A stretch of DNA of 64,000 nt from Pseudomonas sp. (GCF_030684895.1 NZ_JAUXXP010000058.1:1-64000), one strand, 5' to 3'. Shown: positions 28,365-37,653, numbered from the stretch's first letter. A program made the numbers and translations. Notes: generated by a model from the sequence alone, not told the origin.

Positions 28365-31300
28365 GTGGCTAAATCCAGTGATCGCCGTCCGCCACTGCCG
28401 TTTATCCCGGCACTGGACCCTGCCGAATTCGAAAGCACCTGGAACGATGCCCCACGCCTGTTGCGTGCCCTCAACGGCGCCAAACTGGGCACCTGGTACT
28501 GGGACATCGAAAGCGGCCGGGTCAGCTGGTCACGCGGCGCCCAGGCCTTGTTCGGCCTCGACCCCAAGCAGCCGCTGGAAAAACGCATCGACTACATCGA
28601 GCTGATTCCCGAGGAAGACCGCCCCGATGTACTGCGCCTGTTCGAGCAACTGCTCGCCGGCAACCCGAGCAACCGCGCCTTTCGCCACCGTATTCGCTGG
28701 CCAGATGGCAGCCTGCATTGGCTGGAAATCAGTGGCAGCCTGCAGTTGGATGCCGATGGCAAGCAGCGAGTTATTGGCGTCATCCGCGACATCAGCAACC
28801 AGCAAGCCCGCGAGCAGGCGCTGCGCAGCAGCGAGGAAAAATTCGCCCAGGCCTTCAACTACAGTCCCGACGCGGTGGTCATCACCGAGAAATCCAGCGG
28901 ACGCTTTATCGAGATCAATGCCGGCTTCGAGCGACAATTTGGCTGGACCAGCGAACAGACCCTGGGCCGCACCTCGCTGGAAATGGGTATCTGGGCCTGC
29001 CTGAAAGACCGCCAGCGGATGATGGATGCGGTCAAAAGCAACACCCTCAACGGCCTGGAAGTACCGCTTTACCACCGCGATGGCAGCATCCGCAGAAACC
29101 TGCTGTTTGGCGGCGAAATACTTCTGGAAGGTATCCCCTGCCTGGTCCTGTCGCTGCGTGATATCACCCAACAGCGCCAGCAGGAACAGGACCTGCACGA
29201 CAGCCAGGAGCGCCTGAATCTGGCCCTGGACTCGGCCGACCTCGGCACCTGGGACTGGCACATCCCCAGCAATATGCTGTTTGGCTCGGCCCGCGCCTCA
29301 AAGCTGCACGGTCTGGCGGACGAGCCCTTTCATGACGACTTCCGCAAGTTCTTCAGCTTTGTTCCGCTGGAAGACCGCCACGCCATGCGCAAGCACTTTA
29401 ACAACCTGGCGCTGGGCCTGACCGAGGAATACCAGGTCACCTACCGCGCGGTGTACGGCAACCAGGACGTGCATTACCTGGAAAGCACCGCCAAGCTCTA
29501 CCGCGATGCCGATGGCAAGCCCGAGCGCATGGCCGGCATTCTTATCGACATCAGCGAGCGGGTGCGCCGCGAACAGAGCCTGGCCGCCTCCGAAGCCAAA
29601 TTCGCCAACCTGTTCCAGGCCAGCCCCGACCCCGTCGCCCTGACCACCCTGCCGGACGGCGTGGGCATGGAAATCAACGCAAGCTTCAGTCAGACCTTCG
29701 GCTGGCAGCCCGAGGAAGTGATTGGGCACACAATGACTGAGCTGAACTTCTGGGCTGACCTTAAGGTGCGGGCCGCGCTGTACGACAAGCTCGAACGCGA
29801 CAAAAGCCTGCACAACGAAGTAGCGGATTACCTCGATAAACAGGGCCGAGTGATCACCTGCGTGGTTTCATCCAGGCCCATGCTGCTGAACAACCAGCGC
29901 TGCATCCTCACCACCTTCCGCGACATCAGCGAGCGGCAGAAAGCCCAGGCTGCACTGCAGGCCAGCCAGGAAAAGTTTGCCCTGGCGTTCCACTCCAGCC
30001 CCGACGCCATCACCATTACCGAACGCGACAGCGGCCGCTATATCGAAGTCAACGAAGGCTTCGGCCGCCTGACCGGTTACACCCCCGACGAGGTGATCGG
30101 CCGCAGCGCCATGGAGCTCAATGTCTGGGCAGACCTGGCTGAGCGTGATGCGATGGTGCAGAAGCTGCAGCGCGACGGCCATGTCTACCACATGGAAATG
30201 CACGGCAAGCACCGCGATGGCACGGTCAAGCTGGTCGAGGTGTCGGTTGAACCCATCGAGCTCAACAAAACCCCCTGCCTGCTGCTCACCGCACGCGACA
30301 TCAGCGAGCTCAAGGCAGCCCAGGCCCAGGTGCAGCACCTGGCCTACCACGACTCGCTGACCAACCTGCCCAACCGCGCCCTGCTGCTCGACCGCCTGAC
30401 CCAGCAGATATCCCTGCTCAAGCGCCACGAACTGCGCGGCGCCCTGCTGTTTATCGACCTCGATCACTTCAAGCACATCAATGACTCACTCGGCCATCCG
30501 GTCGGTGATGCCGTGCTCAAGCTGGTCACCGCACGCCTGGAAGCCAGCGTGCGCCAGGAAGACACCGTGGCGCGCCTGGGCGGTGACGAATTTGTCGTGC
30601 TGATCTCCGGCCTGGAAGGCAAACGCTCGAAAGTAGTCCAGCAGGTCCGCGCTCTGGCAGAAAAACTGCGCCACCTGCTGGCCGAACCGATGCTGCTCGA
30701 CGGCCATCAACTGCAAGTCACCCCGAGCATCGGCATCGCCTTGATTCCCGACCATGGCGACACCCCCTCGGATCTGCTCAAGCGCGCCGATATCGCCCTC
30801 TACCGGGCCAAGGATTCCGGGCGCAACTGCATCCAGCTGTTTCGCAACACCATGCAGAAAGCCGCCAGCGAACGCCTGCGCCTGGAAAACGACCTGCGCC
30901 TGGCGCTCGCCCGAGGTGAGTTCGAGCTGCACTTTCAGCCCCAGGTGGATGCGCGCAACAACCAGATCATTGGCGCCGAAGCCCTGCTGCGCTGGATGCA
31001 CCCGACCCTGGGCGCGCAGTCACCGGCGCTGTTTATCCATGTGCTCGAAGAAAGCGGGCTGATTCTCGAAGTCGGCGGCTGGGTGCTCGCCGAAGCCTGC
31101 CACGCCTGCGCCCAACTGCTTGAGCAGGGCATGGTCAGCGCCGCGCAGTTCAGCCTGTGCGTGAATATCAGCCCTCGGCAATTTCGCCAGAATGATTTTG
31201 TCGAACGGGTGGAAAGCAGCCTGACCAGCAGCCACCTGCCGCCGCACATGCTCAAGCTGGAAATCACCGAAGGCATCGTGATCCAGAATATCGACGACAC

Positions 31301-31664
31301 CATCGCCAAGATGAACCGCCTCAAGCGCCTCGGCGTGACCTTTGCCATGGACGATTTCGGCACCGGCTACAGCTCGCTGACCTACCTCAAGCGACTGCCG
31401 GTGGATGTGCTGAAGATCGACCAGTCCTTCGTGCGCGACGCCACCCTGGATGCCAACGACGCGGAAATCATCCGCGCCATCGTCGCCATGGCCCGCAGCC
31501 TGGGCCTGGACATGATTGCCGAAGGCGTCGAGCAAACCGACCAGCTGGAATTCCTCCAGCAACAGGGCTGCCATCACTACCAGGGCTACCTGTTCAGCCG
31601 GCCAGTGCCGCTGCCGCAGTTCCGCCAGCTGTTGCACGACAACCGCATACCGGCGCCCCTGTAA
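28365..31664 (+). CDS. multi-PAS GGDEF-EAL cyclic-di-GMP protein
   Basis: 1099 aa from GTG 28365, chosen because AAAGGAAG lies 8 bases upstream; the TTG at 28359 in the track is too close to it. There are five PAS domains (about 38-140, 160-270, 283-400, 412-525, 535-650), then GGDEF (about 665-825) and EAL (about 840-1085). The cyclase motif GGDEF is intact with an RxxD inhibitory site (RQED) five residues before it. The phosphodiesterase motif EALLRW and DDFGTGYSSLTYLK are intact, so both activities are possible. No membrane helix or signal peptide is seen, so it is cytosolic. PAS ligands (haem, flavin or none) cannot be told from sequence alone. Confidence 0.93.
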   Translation: MAKSSDRRPPLPFIPALDPAEFESTWNDAPRLLRALNGAKLGTWYWDIESGRVSWSRGAQALFGLDPKQPLEKRIDYIELIPEEDRPDVLRLFEQLLAGNPSNRAFRHRIRWPDGSLHWLEISGSLQLDADGKQRVIGVIRDISNQQAREQALRSSEEKFAQAFNYSPDAVVITEKSSGRFIEINAGFERQFGWTSEQTLGRTSLEMGIWACLKDRQRMMDAVKSNTLNGLEVPLYHRDGSIRRNLLFGGEILLEGIPCLVLSLRDITQQRQQEQDLHDSQERLNLALDSADLGTWDWHIPSNMLFGSARASKLHGLADEPFHDDFRKFFSFVPLEDRHAMRKHFNNLALGLTEEYQVTYRAVYGNQDVHYLESTAKLYRDADGKPERMAGILIDISERVRREQSLAASEAKFANLFQASPDPVALTTLPDGVGMEINASFSQTFGWQPEEVIGHTMTELNFWADLKVRAALYDKLERDKSLHNEVADYLDKQGRVITCVVSSRPMLLNNQRCILTTFRDISERQKAQAALQASQEKFALAFHSSPDAITITERDSGRYIEVNEGFGRLTGYTPDEVIGRSAMELNVWADLAERDAMVQKLQRDGHVYHMEMHGKHRDGTVKLVEVSVEPIELNKTPCLLLTARDISELKAAQAQVQHLAYHDSLTNLPNRALLLDRLTQQISLLKRHELRGALLFIDLDHFKHINDSLGHPVGDAVLKLVTARLEASVRQEDTVARLGGDEFVVLISGLEGKRSKVVQQVRALAEKLRHLLAEPMLLDGHQLQVTPSIGIALIPDHGDTPSDLLKRADIALYRAKDSGRNCIQLFRNTMQKAASERLRLENDLRLALARGEFELHFQPQVDARNNQIIGAEALLRWMHPTLGAQSPALFIHVLEESGLILEVGGWVLAEACHACAQLLEQGMVSAAQFSLCVNISPRQFRQNDFVERVESSLTSSHLPPHMLKLEITEGIVIQNIDDTIAKMNRLKRLGVTFAMDDFGTGYSSLTYLKRLPVDVLKIDQSFVRDATLDANDAEIIRAIVAMARSLGLDMIAEGVEQTDQLEFLQQQGCHHYQGYLFSRPVPLPQFRQLLHDNRIPAPL

Positions 31665-31698
31665 AACAACAAGGGCACCCGTAGGTGCCCTTGTTGTT
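31665..31698. terminator. bidirectional terminator between the GGDEF-EAL gene and ibpA
   Basis: AACAACAAGGGCACC-CGTA-GGTGCCCTTGTTGTT is a perfect 15-bp stem with a 4-base loop. The genes on either side converge, so it can end both transcripts. Confidence 0.9.
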
Positions 31699-31712
31699 AA
31701 AGGCGTGGCAGC

Positions 31713-32159
31713 TTAACTCTGCAGCACGGTGCGGCTGCCCCCAATCGGAATGCGCTTGGCTTTGGCCTCTTCCGGCACGATGCGTACCAGGTCGATATTC
31801 AGCAGGCCGTTGACCAGGCTGGCGGCCTTGACCTCGATATGGTCGGCCAGGCGGAACGACAGCTTGAACGCACGCTGGGCGATGCCTTGGTACAGATAGG
31901 TGACGTTCTCGGCACTGGTGTCGCGCTTGCCGCCGGTAACGGTCAGCACCCCGCGCTCGACCTGCAGCTCCAGGTCATCTTCCTGGAAGCCCGCCGCGGC
32001 GACCACGATGCGGTATTGATCGTCGGCATACTTCTCGACGTTGTAGGGTGGGTAGCTGCTGCCCGCCTCGTTGCGCATGGCCGACTCGAACAAATCATTG
32101 AAACGGTCGAAGCCAACGGACTGACGGAACAGCGGGGTCATGGAAAATGCAGTGCTCAT
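31713..32159 (-). CDS. ibpA: small heat-shock protein IbpA
   Basis: A 148-aa Hsp20 chaperone that holds unfolded proteins in a refoldable state. The N-terminal region MSTAFSMTPLFRQSVGFDRF resembles enterobacterial and Pseudomonas IbpA; the alpha-crystallin domain (about 38-128) ends with RIVPEEAKAKRIPIGG, with an IPI motif in the C-terminal extension. The gene sits behind a sigma32 promoter and an RNA-thermometer leader, both listed separately. Ribosome binding site AGGAG lies 8 bases before ATG. Confidence 0.96.
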   Translation of the reverse strand: MSTAFSMTPLFRQSVGFDRFNDLFESAMRNEAGSSYPPYNVEKYADDQYRIVVAAAGFQEDDLELQVERGVLTVTGGKRDTSAENVTYLYQGIAQRAFKLSFRLADHIEVKAASLVNGLLNIDLVRIVPEEAKAKRIPIGGSRTVLQS

Positions 32160-32167
32160 AATTAAAT

Positions 32168-32219
32168 CTCCTGAAAATCAGCGAGTGGTTAATCGCGAGA
32201 CCCGACTTCGGCATCCCGC
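32168..32219 (-). promoter_or_regulatory. ROSE-type RNA thermometer in the ibpA 5' leader
   Basis: In the ibpA transcript CUC(G)CUGA pairs with UCAGGAG across a UUU loop (32168-32185), hiding the Shine-Dalgarno AGGAG with one unpaired G opposite it, the hallmark of ROSE elements (UYGCU pairing). An upstream hairpin, GCGGGA/UCUCGC with inner CCGA/UCGG (32195-32219), begins close to the predicted transcript start. ROSE-like thermometers are known for Pseudomonas ibpA. Melting at heat-shock temperature would free the ribosome site. Confidence 0.85.
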
Positions 32220-32227
32220 ATGACTAA

Positions 32228-32255
32228 AAATGTGGCTATTCAGGTAGATTTCAAG
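32228..32255 (-). promoter_or_regulatory. sigma32 heat-shock promoter of ibpA
   Basis: On the minus strand CTTGAAA (32249-32255) is a perfect -35, followed after 13 bases by CCACATTT (32228-32235), seven of eight matches to CCCCATNT. The expected start near 32220 coincides with the first ROSE hairpin. Confidence 0.85.
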
Positions 32256-32288
32256 CCTCTGCAAAATTTTCTTACAGGGAGCAATTCG

Positions 32289-33035
32289 ATGAGCAAGGTC
32301 ATGCTGATCACCGGCGCCAGTCGCGGCATTGGCGCCGCCACCGCCAGGCTGGCGGCCGCTCAGGGCTACGCGCTGTGCCTGAATTACCACCGGCAACAGG
32401 CAGCGGCCGAGGCGCTGGTGGGCGAGATCACCCAGGCGGGCGGTCAAGCCATCGCCGTACAGGCCGATGTGGCCGATGAAGGCCAGGTAATGCAACTGTT
32501 CACCCGCCTCGATCAGCACTTTGGCCGCCTCGATGTACTGGTCAACAACGCCGGCATACTGGAAACCCAAATGCGTTTGCAGCAGATGGCGCTGGCGCGC
32601 TGGCAACGGGTATTCGCCACCAATGTGTTCGGCAGTTTTCTCTGCTGCCGTGAGGCGATCAAACGCATGTCGACGCGCCAGGGCGGCAACGGCGGCGCCA
32701 TCGTTAATCTGTCCTCGGCGGCCGCGCGGCTCGGCGCACCCGGCGAGTACATTGACTACGCAGCCGCCAAAGGCGCGATCGACAGCATGACCCTGGGCCT
32801 GGCCAAGGAAGTTGCGGCCGAGGGTATTCGCGTCAATGCGGTGCGCCCAGGGGTGATTGAGACTGAGATTCACGCCAGCGGCGGTGAGCCGGCGCGGGTC
32901 GCGCGGGTCAGCCAGAGTGTACCCATGGGCCGTGGCGGTTTGGCCAGTGAAGTGGCTGAAGCGATTCTCTGGTTGGCCAGCGAGCAGGCGTCCTACACCA
33001 GCGGCGCGCTGCTGGATGTTAGCGGCGGGCGCTAA
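32289..33035 (+). CDS. SDR family oxidoreductase
   Basis: A 248-aa classical short-chain dehydrogenase. It starts at ATG 32289 (MSKVMLITGASRGIGAATAR) after AGGGAG, 23 codons inside the track start, whose extra codons run through the ibpA promoter. The NAD(P)-binding TGASRGIG (about 8-15), VNNAGIL and the catalytic Ser with YAAAK (about 160) are present. The substrate is unknown; it resembles 3-oxoacyl-ACP reductase and glucose-dehydrogenase-like members such as YgfF. It is divergent from ibpA with a compact shared upstream region. Confidence 0.9.
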   Translation: MSKVMLITGASRGIGAATARLAAAQGYALCLNYHRQQAAAEALVGEITQAGGQAIAVQADVADEGQVMQLFTRLDQHFGRLDVLVNNAGILETQMRLQQMALARWQRVFATNVFGSFLCCREAIKRMSTRQGGNGGAIVNLSSAAARLGAPGEYIDYAAAKGAIDSMTLGLAKEVAAEGIRVNAVRPGVIETEIHASGGEPARVARVSQSVPMGRGGLASEVAEAILWLASEQASYTSGALLDVSGGR

Positions 33036-33085
33036 CCGCGACGATGGCGTGCGCCGCACTGAATACCGTTTTCGGTCTGGCACTA

Positions 33086-33171
33086 TGTAGCCCGCCTAAA
33101 TTCATAGAGCAGGCCCTGGTGCAATCCGGGTTAGCGAACTCCCGGATTGCGCTGCGCTTATCCGGGCTACA
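33086..33171. repeat. composite extragenic inverted repeat
   Basis: The outer arms TGTAGCCCG (33086-33094) and CGGGCTACA (33163-33171) enclose a perfect inner hairpin, GCAATCCGGG-(10)-CCCGGATTGC (33121-33150). It shares its core with the smaller repeat at 11839. It lies between the convergent SDR and dusC genes and is probably a dispersed Pseudomonas extragenic repeat. Confidence 0.7.
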
Positions 33172-33191
33172 GGCTCAGGCTCGATAAAGAG

Positions 33192-34172
33192 TCAGGCGCT
33201 CGCCTGCTCGGCACGCTCAGGCTCGATAAAGTCGATACCGAGCAGACCATCGATACGCAGGCAGTCGCTTTCACGGCGCAGCAGGTTGAACAGCTCGGTG
33301 GCTTCGGGGTAGCTGCGGGTCAGCATGGCCAGCCATTGCTTGAGCCGCCCCGGTGCGTAGCGTGGCGACATCTTGCGCCGCGCCTGCAGCCAGAAATCCG
33401 CCAGCAGCGGCTGCAGTTCGGCCCAACTCATGGGCACAACATCCTGCCCGGCCTTGGCGGCAGCGATCTGCCGGGCCAGGTCCGGGCGCGCGACCAGGCC
33501 ACGGCCAAGCATGATGTCCTCAACCCCGCTGACCTCACGGCAACGCCGCCAGTCACCCAGGGTCCAGATCTCGCCATTGGCAAATACCGGCACCTTCACC
33601 GCTTCCTGCACCCGCGCCACCCACTCCCAATGCGCCGGCGGCTTGTAGCCTTCGACCTTGGTCCGCGCGTGCACCACGATCTGCGCTGCGCCGCCATCGG
33701 CCAGCGCCTGGGCGCACTCCAGGGCGTAATCCTTGTGATCAAAACCCAGGCGCATCTTCGCCGTGACTGGAATCGCTGCCGGCACCGCACGGCGCACCTC
33801 GCGGACGATGGCATGCAGCAGTTCGGGCTCTTTCAGCAGTACAGCGCCACCACGGGATTTGTTCACGGTCTTGGCGGGACAACCGAAATTGAGGTCAATC
33901 ACCGGCGCGCCCAGGGTGCAGGCAAAGGCGGCGTTATCGGCCAGGCAGGCCGGATCGGAGCCGAGGAACTGCACGCGCAGCGGCGTGCCAGCGGCCGTTT
34001 GCGCGCCGCTGAACAATTCCGGTGCGAGCTTCTCGTAGCTACTGACCGGCAACACCCGCTCGGTGACCCGAATAAATTCTGTCACGCACCAGTCGATGCC
34101 GCCGACCTGGGTCAGCACATCGCGAAGGATTTCGTCGACCAACCCCTCCATCGGGGCCAGGGCGATTTGCAT
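33192..34172 (-). CDS. dusC: tRNA-dihydrouridine(16) synthase DusC
   Basis: A 326-aa FMN enzyme that reduces a uridine in the tRNA D loop. The start is ATG 34172 ([20 protein letters not shown]), five codons inside the track start, which is TTG. The catalytic Cys is in [23 protein letters not shown] and phosphate contacts are seen in [16 protein letters not shown] and IMLGRGLV. Length and N-terminus favour DusC over DusA or DusB. Uridine 16 specificity is taken from the E. coli homolog. Confidence 0.92.
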   Translation of the reverse strand: MQIALAPMEGLVDEILRDVLTQVGGIDWCVTEFIRVTERVLPVSSYEKLAPELFSGAQTAAGTPLRVQFLGSDPACLADNAAFACTLGAPVIDLNFGCPAKTVNKSRGGAVLLKEPELLHAIVREVRRAVPAAIPVTAKMRLGFDHKDYALECAQALADGGAAQIVVHARTKVEGYKPPAHWEWVARVQEAVKVPVFANGEIWTLGDWRRCREVSGVEDIMLGRGLVARPDLARQIAAAKAGQDVVPMSWAELQPLLADFWLQARRKMSPRYAPGRLKQWLAMLTRSYPEATELFNLLRRESDCLRIDGLLGIDFIEPERAEQASA

Positions 34173-34318
34173 AGGACACACTCTCAAGAAAAACGCGCGA
34201 CAGTTTAAGCTCAGTTACATCCGCTGGCACGCTACAGGCTGATAACAGCCTACAAATGGGGAACATCCAAGCGTTGTTGACGTCCACCAAAGGGTCAGTC
34301 AGCCAAAGGAGAGTTCTG

Positions 34319-34705
34319 ATGCATCGCTTTGCCCTACCCGTCGCCCTCTATCTGAGTATGGCCATCGCCCATGCAGAAACCCAGGACGGCAGTCCATCGC
34401 AAAGGACCGAAAATAAACGCGCAGAGGTGACGCTCAGCCGGGATGACAGCGTGCCTCAAGGCTGCACAGCGGTGCTGAGCATCGACGAGGATGAAGTAGC
34501 CACCTTGAACAATGGCGACTCGGCCAGCCTTAGCCTGCCCGCTGGCAGTCCCTATCTGCGCGCCACCCTGAAAGAAGACCCAGCCTGTTCCTTGCAAGGC
34601 CTGGGCAGTGGTCAATCATTGCTGTTGGAACCTGGCAAGCAACTCAGCTTTACCCTGATGTATGGCAATGGTGCCTTGTTCTTTGCCCCGCAGCACGACC
34701 AGTGA
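34319..34705 (+). CDS. hypothetical small exported protein
   Basis: 128 aa from ATG 34319, with AAAGGAGAG just upstream; the track start is 21 codons too early. The N-terminus MHRFALPVALYLSMAIAHA is a Sec signal peptide with AHA cleavage. The mature part has two cysteines (DDSVPQGCTAVL and DPACSLQG) that could form a disulfide. I do not recognise a family. It is monocistronic, between dusC and a convergent thioesterase gene that ends 4 bases later. Confidence 0.75.
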   Translation: MHRFALPVALYLSMAIAHAETQDGSPSQRTENKRAEVTLSRDDSVPQGCTAVLSIDEDEVATLNNGDSASLSLPAGSPYLRATLKEDPACSLQGLGSGQSLLLEPGKQLSFTLMYGNGALFFAPQHDQ

Positions 34706-34708
34706 ATC

Positions 34709-35158
34709 TCAGAGCTGCATAGGGAAAGGCAGCTGCAGCGCCGCGCCATAACCCTCAACAAACTCTGGCGGCATGCGCTTGGGTTTACCGCTGGACAGCT
34801 CGATGCAGACAAAGGTGGTTTTCGCCCGTAACAGGGTCACGCCGTCTTCCGGGCGAATCAGCTGGAAGCGCCGGTCCATCTTCAGGCGCTGATCCGACTC
34901 GACAATCCAGGTGGCCATCTGCAGTTGCTGGTCTTCGTAGGCGCTGGCCAGGTAGTCGATCTCATGGCGCAGCACGGCCATGGCGCGGTCGAGGCGGCGG
35001 TACTCGGCCAGATCCAGCCCGAGAAACTGCGAATGGCGCCAGGCGCAGCGCTCCAGCCAACTGACGTAGACGGCGTTGTTGGCATGACCGAGGCCATCGA
35101 TATCCTCCGCCGTGACCTGGATATCGATGACAAACGGATTGCTCAGCTCCCAGCTCAT
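34709..35158 (-). CDS. 4-hydroxybenzoyl-CoA thioesterase-type acyl-CoA thioesterase
   Basis: A 149-aa hotdog-fold protein. The motif DIDGLGHANNAVYVSWLE matches the catalytic Asp/HxNN segment of YbgC/FadM-type thioesterases. It is translationally coupled to eda (ATGA overlap), so it is coexpressed with the Entner-Doudoroff genes although no metabolic link is evident. The actual acyl-CoA substrate is unknown. Confidence 0.88.
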   Translation of the reverse strand: MSWELSNPFVIDIQVTAEDIDGLGHANNAVYVSWLERCAWRHSQFLGLDLAEYRRLDRAMAVLRHEIDYLASAYEDQQLQMATWIVESDQRLKMDRRFQLIRPEDGVTLLRAKTTFVCIELSSGKPKRMPPEFVEGYGAALQLPFPMQL

Positions 35159-35805
35159 GCCGGCTGCTCCAGGCTACCGGCCAGGGCGCGGGCCTCGGCC
35201 GCCAATTGAGTGATCTGGTCCCAGGCGCGGGCGCGTACCAGGTTGCTTGGCGCGATCCAGGTGCCGCCAACGCAGGCCACGTTGGGCAGACGTAGGAAGC
35301 TCAGCAGGTTATCCGGGGTGACCCCACCGGTTGGGCAAAAACGAATGCCGGTGAACGGCCCTTTGAAGCTCTTGAGCATCTTGATGCTGGTGGCGCCATT
35401 GGCCGGGAACAATTTCAGCGAACGATAGCCGTACTCCAACGCCAGCAGCACTTCGGAGGGCGTCATCACCCCCGGCAAATAGGGCAAGCCGGAGTCTTCC
35501 GCCGCAGCGGCCAGGCGCTCGGTGCAGCCAGGGCTGACAGCGAACTGCGCCCCGGCGTCGCGGGCTTCGCTGAACTGCTCGGCATGAATCAGGGTGCCGG
35601 CGCCCACTAGCAGGTCCGGTAATTCCTTGCGCATCGCCGCCAGGGCATCCAGCGCGCCGGGGGTGCGCAGGGTTACTTCCAGCACGCGAATACCGCCGGC
35701 GTGCAGCGCACGGGCCAGGTCCACCGCCAGGCTGATATCGTCGATCACCAACACCGGCAACACCGGGCGGGCCTGTTGCAGCACCACATCCATCGTCAGG
35801 CTCAT
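35155..35805 (-). CDS. eda: 2-dehydro-3-deoxy-phosphogluconate (KDPG) aldolase
   Basis: A 216-aa class I aldolase that cleaves KDPG to pyruvate and glyceraldehyde 3-phosphate. It starts at ATG 35805 (MSLTMDVVLQQARPVLPVLV) behind GGGAG; ATG 35793 is an alternative. VLEVTLRTPGALDAL contains the conserved Glu and Arg, and SLKLFPANG the Schiff-base lysine. It lies 36 bp after edd and overlaps the thioesterase gene by four bases. Confidence 0.96.
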   Translation of the reverse strand: MSLTMDVVLQQARPVLPVLVIDDISLAVDLARALHAGGIRVLEVTLRTPGALDALAAMRKELPDLLVGAGTLIHAEQFSEARDAGAQFAVSPGCTERLAAAAEDSGLPYLPGVMTPSEVLLALEYGYRSLKLFPANGATSIKMLKSFKGPFTGIRFCPTGGVTPDNLLSFLRLPNVACVGGTWIAPSNLVRARAWDQITQLAAEARALAGSLEQPA

Positions 35806-35841
35806 GCCTTGCTCCCCGCTCTCAAGATTCAATCGTCGCGT

Positions 35842-37653
35842 TCAGTCTTCAAACAGGCTGCTGGCGCCCTGCTCAGCCGAGCTAACCAGACGCCGCTGCG
35901 CGGCGAACATTTCCAGACCATAGCCCAACTCCAGCTCAGTACTGGCACAGGCCAGTGGCCGCGCGGCCAGTTGCTGCGCGCTCAACTCCACCTGCAGCAG
36001 CCCGTTTTGCGCATCCAGCACCAGCCAATCACCGTCCTGCAACCGCGCAAGGGCACCGCCTGCCGCCGCCTCCGGGGTGACGTGCAGGGCAGTGGAAACC
36101 TGCCCGGATGCGCCGGACATGCGCCCATCGGTAATCAGCGCGACACGCTGGCCGGCTTGCTGCAGATTGGCCAACAGCGGCATCAGTTTGTGCAGCTCAG
36201 GCATGCCATTGGCTTGTGGGCCTTGGAAGCGCACCACCAGCACCAGGTCACCTTGCAGCTCGCCAGCGCTGTAGGCGGCCTGCACGGCCGCTTCCGAATC
36301 GAAAATGCGCGCCTGGGCGCGGATTTGCCAGAACGCCGGGTCCACCGCCGAGGTTTTCAGGATGGCGCGGCCCAGGTTGCCGGTCAGCAGCACCAGCCCG
36401 CCCTCCTCGGCAAACGGCTCGGCGACCGGCCGGACAATATCGGGCGCAGGGCTCTGCGCCGGCAGCTCGCGCCAGGCCAAGCACTCGCCTTCCAGCCAGG
36501 GCTCGCGGGTATAAGCGTGTAAACCATGCCCGGCGGCGGTGGCGACATCGTTATGCAACAAGCCGGCGCCGAGCAGCTCACGCAGCAACCAGGCCGGCCC
36601 ACCGGCGGCCTGAAACTGATTCACATCCGCCGCACCATTGGGGTAGACGCGCGCCAGCAGCGGTACGACCTTGGACAGTTCGGCGAAATCATCCCAGCTC
36701 AATTCATAACCAGCCGCCCGGGCAATGGCCGGCAGGTGCAGGGTGTGGTTGGTCGAACCGCCGCTGGCGAGCAAGGCCACCACCGCATTGATCAGCGCCC
36801 GCGCATCAATCTGTTGACCGACCGGTAAGTAACGTTCGCCCTGGCGGCTGTTGTGCGCCACCAGCCGCGCGGCTTCATCGGTCAGCGCATCACGCAGCGG
36901 CGTGTAGGGATGGATAAAGGCGCTGCCCGGTACGTGCAGGCCCATGGCTTCCATCAGCAGCTGATTGGTATTGGCGGTGCCGTAAAAGGTGCAGGTGCCG
37001 GCCTGGTGATAAGCAGCCAACTCGGCAGCCAGCAGCTCATCACGGCTGGCTTCGCCACGGGCGTAACGTTGGCGGACGGCGGCTTTTTCCTTGTTCGGCA
37101 GGCCCGACTGCATGGGCCCGGCCGGGACGAACACCGCCGGCAGGTGACCGAAATGCAGCGCGCCGATCAGCAAGCCGGGGACGATCTTGTCGCACACGCC
37201 GAGATACAGCGCGCCGTCAAAAATGCCGTGGGTCAAACCGATGGCAGCGGCCTGGGCAATCAGGTCACGGGAGAACAGCGACAGCTGCATGCCAGCCTCA
37301 CCCTGGGTGATGCCATCACACATCGCCGGCACCCCGGCGGCGAACTGCGAGGTCGCGCCTGCCTTGGCCAGCGCCACTTTCAGGCGCTCGGGATACTCCC
37401 TGAGCGGTGAATGGGCCGAAAGCAGATCGTTATAGCTGGAGATGATCGCGACATGCGGTGAGCCGCCCTGCTTCATGATCAGCCGCGCATCCTCAGGCTG
37501 CGCGGCCAGGGCATGGGCCAGGTTGGAGCAACCCAGCGCCTGATGCGCGGTGCGCCCGGCGGCCAGGGCCAGGCGCTGCAAATAACGCTCGCGGCGTTTG
37601 GCCGAACGCGTTTCCAGTGCGGCGGTAACCTGCTCAACAACCGGATGCAACAT
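35842..37653 (-). CDS. edd: phosphogluconate dehydratase
   Basis: A 603-aa IlvD/Edd dehydratase that converts 6-phosphogluconate to KDPG, the first committed Entner-Doudoroff step. Cluster-ligand cysteines are visible in PAMCDGITQGEAGM and CTFYGTANTNQ; SGGSTNHTLHL and ITDGRMSGASGQVS are family signatures. The length is as expected. It lies between pgl and eda; the 98-bp gap upstream shows no obvious HexR-type TTGT/ACAA site. Confidence 0.97.
   Translation of the reverse strand: MLHPVVEQVTAALETRSAKRRERYLQRLALAAGRTAHQALGCSNLAHALAAQPEDARLIMKQGGSPHVAIISSYNDLLSAHSPLREYPERLKVALAKAGATSQFAAGVPAMCDGITQGEAGMQLSLFSRDLIAQAAAIGLTHGIFDGALYLGVCDKIVPGLLIGALHFGHLPAVFVPAGPMQSGLPNKEKAAVRQRYARGEASRDELLAAELAAYHQAGTCTFYGTANTNQLLMEAMGLHVPGSAFIHPYTPLRDALTDEAARLVAHNSRQGERYLPVGQQIDARALINAVVALLASGGSTNHTLHLPAIARAAGYELSWDDFAELSKVVPLLARVYPNGAADVNQFQAAGGPAWLLRELLGAGLLHNDVATAAGHGLHAYTREPWLEGECLAWRELPAQSPAPDIVRPVAEPFAEEGGLVLLTGNLGRAILKTSAVDPAFWQIRAQARIFDSEAAVQAAYSAGELQGDLVLVVRFQGPQANGMPELHKLMPLLANLQQAGQRVALITDGRMSGASGQVSTALHVTPEAAAGGALARLQDGDWLVLDAQNGLLQVELSAQQLAARPLACASTELELGYGLEMFAAQRRLVSSAEQGASSLFED

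Noticed and set aside
32178-33083. 301-aa minus-strand ORF opposite the SDR gene
   Set aside because: No family features; the plus frame has the Rossmann and YAAAK motifs.
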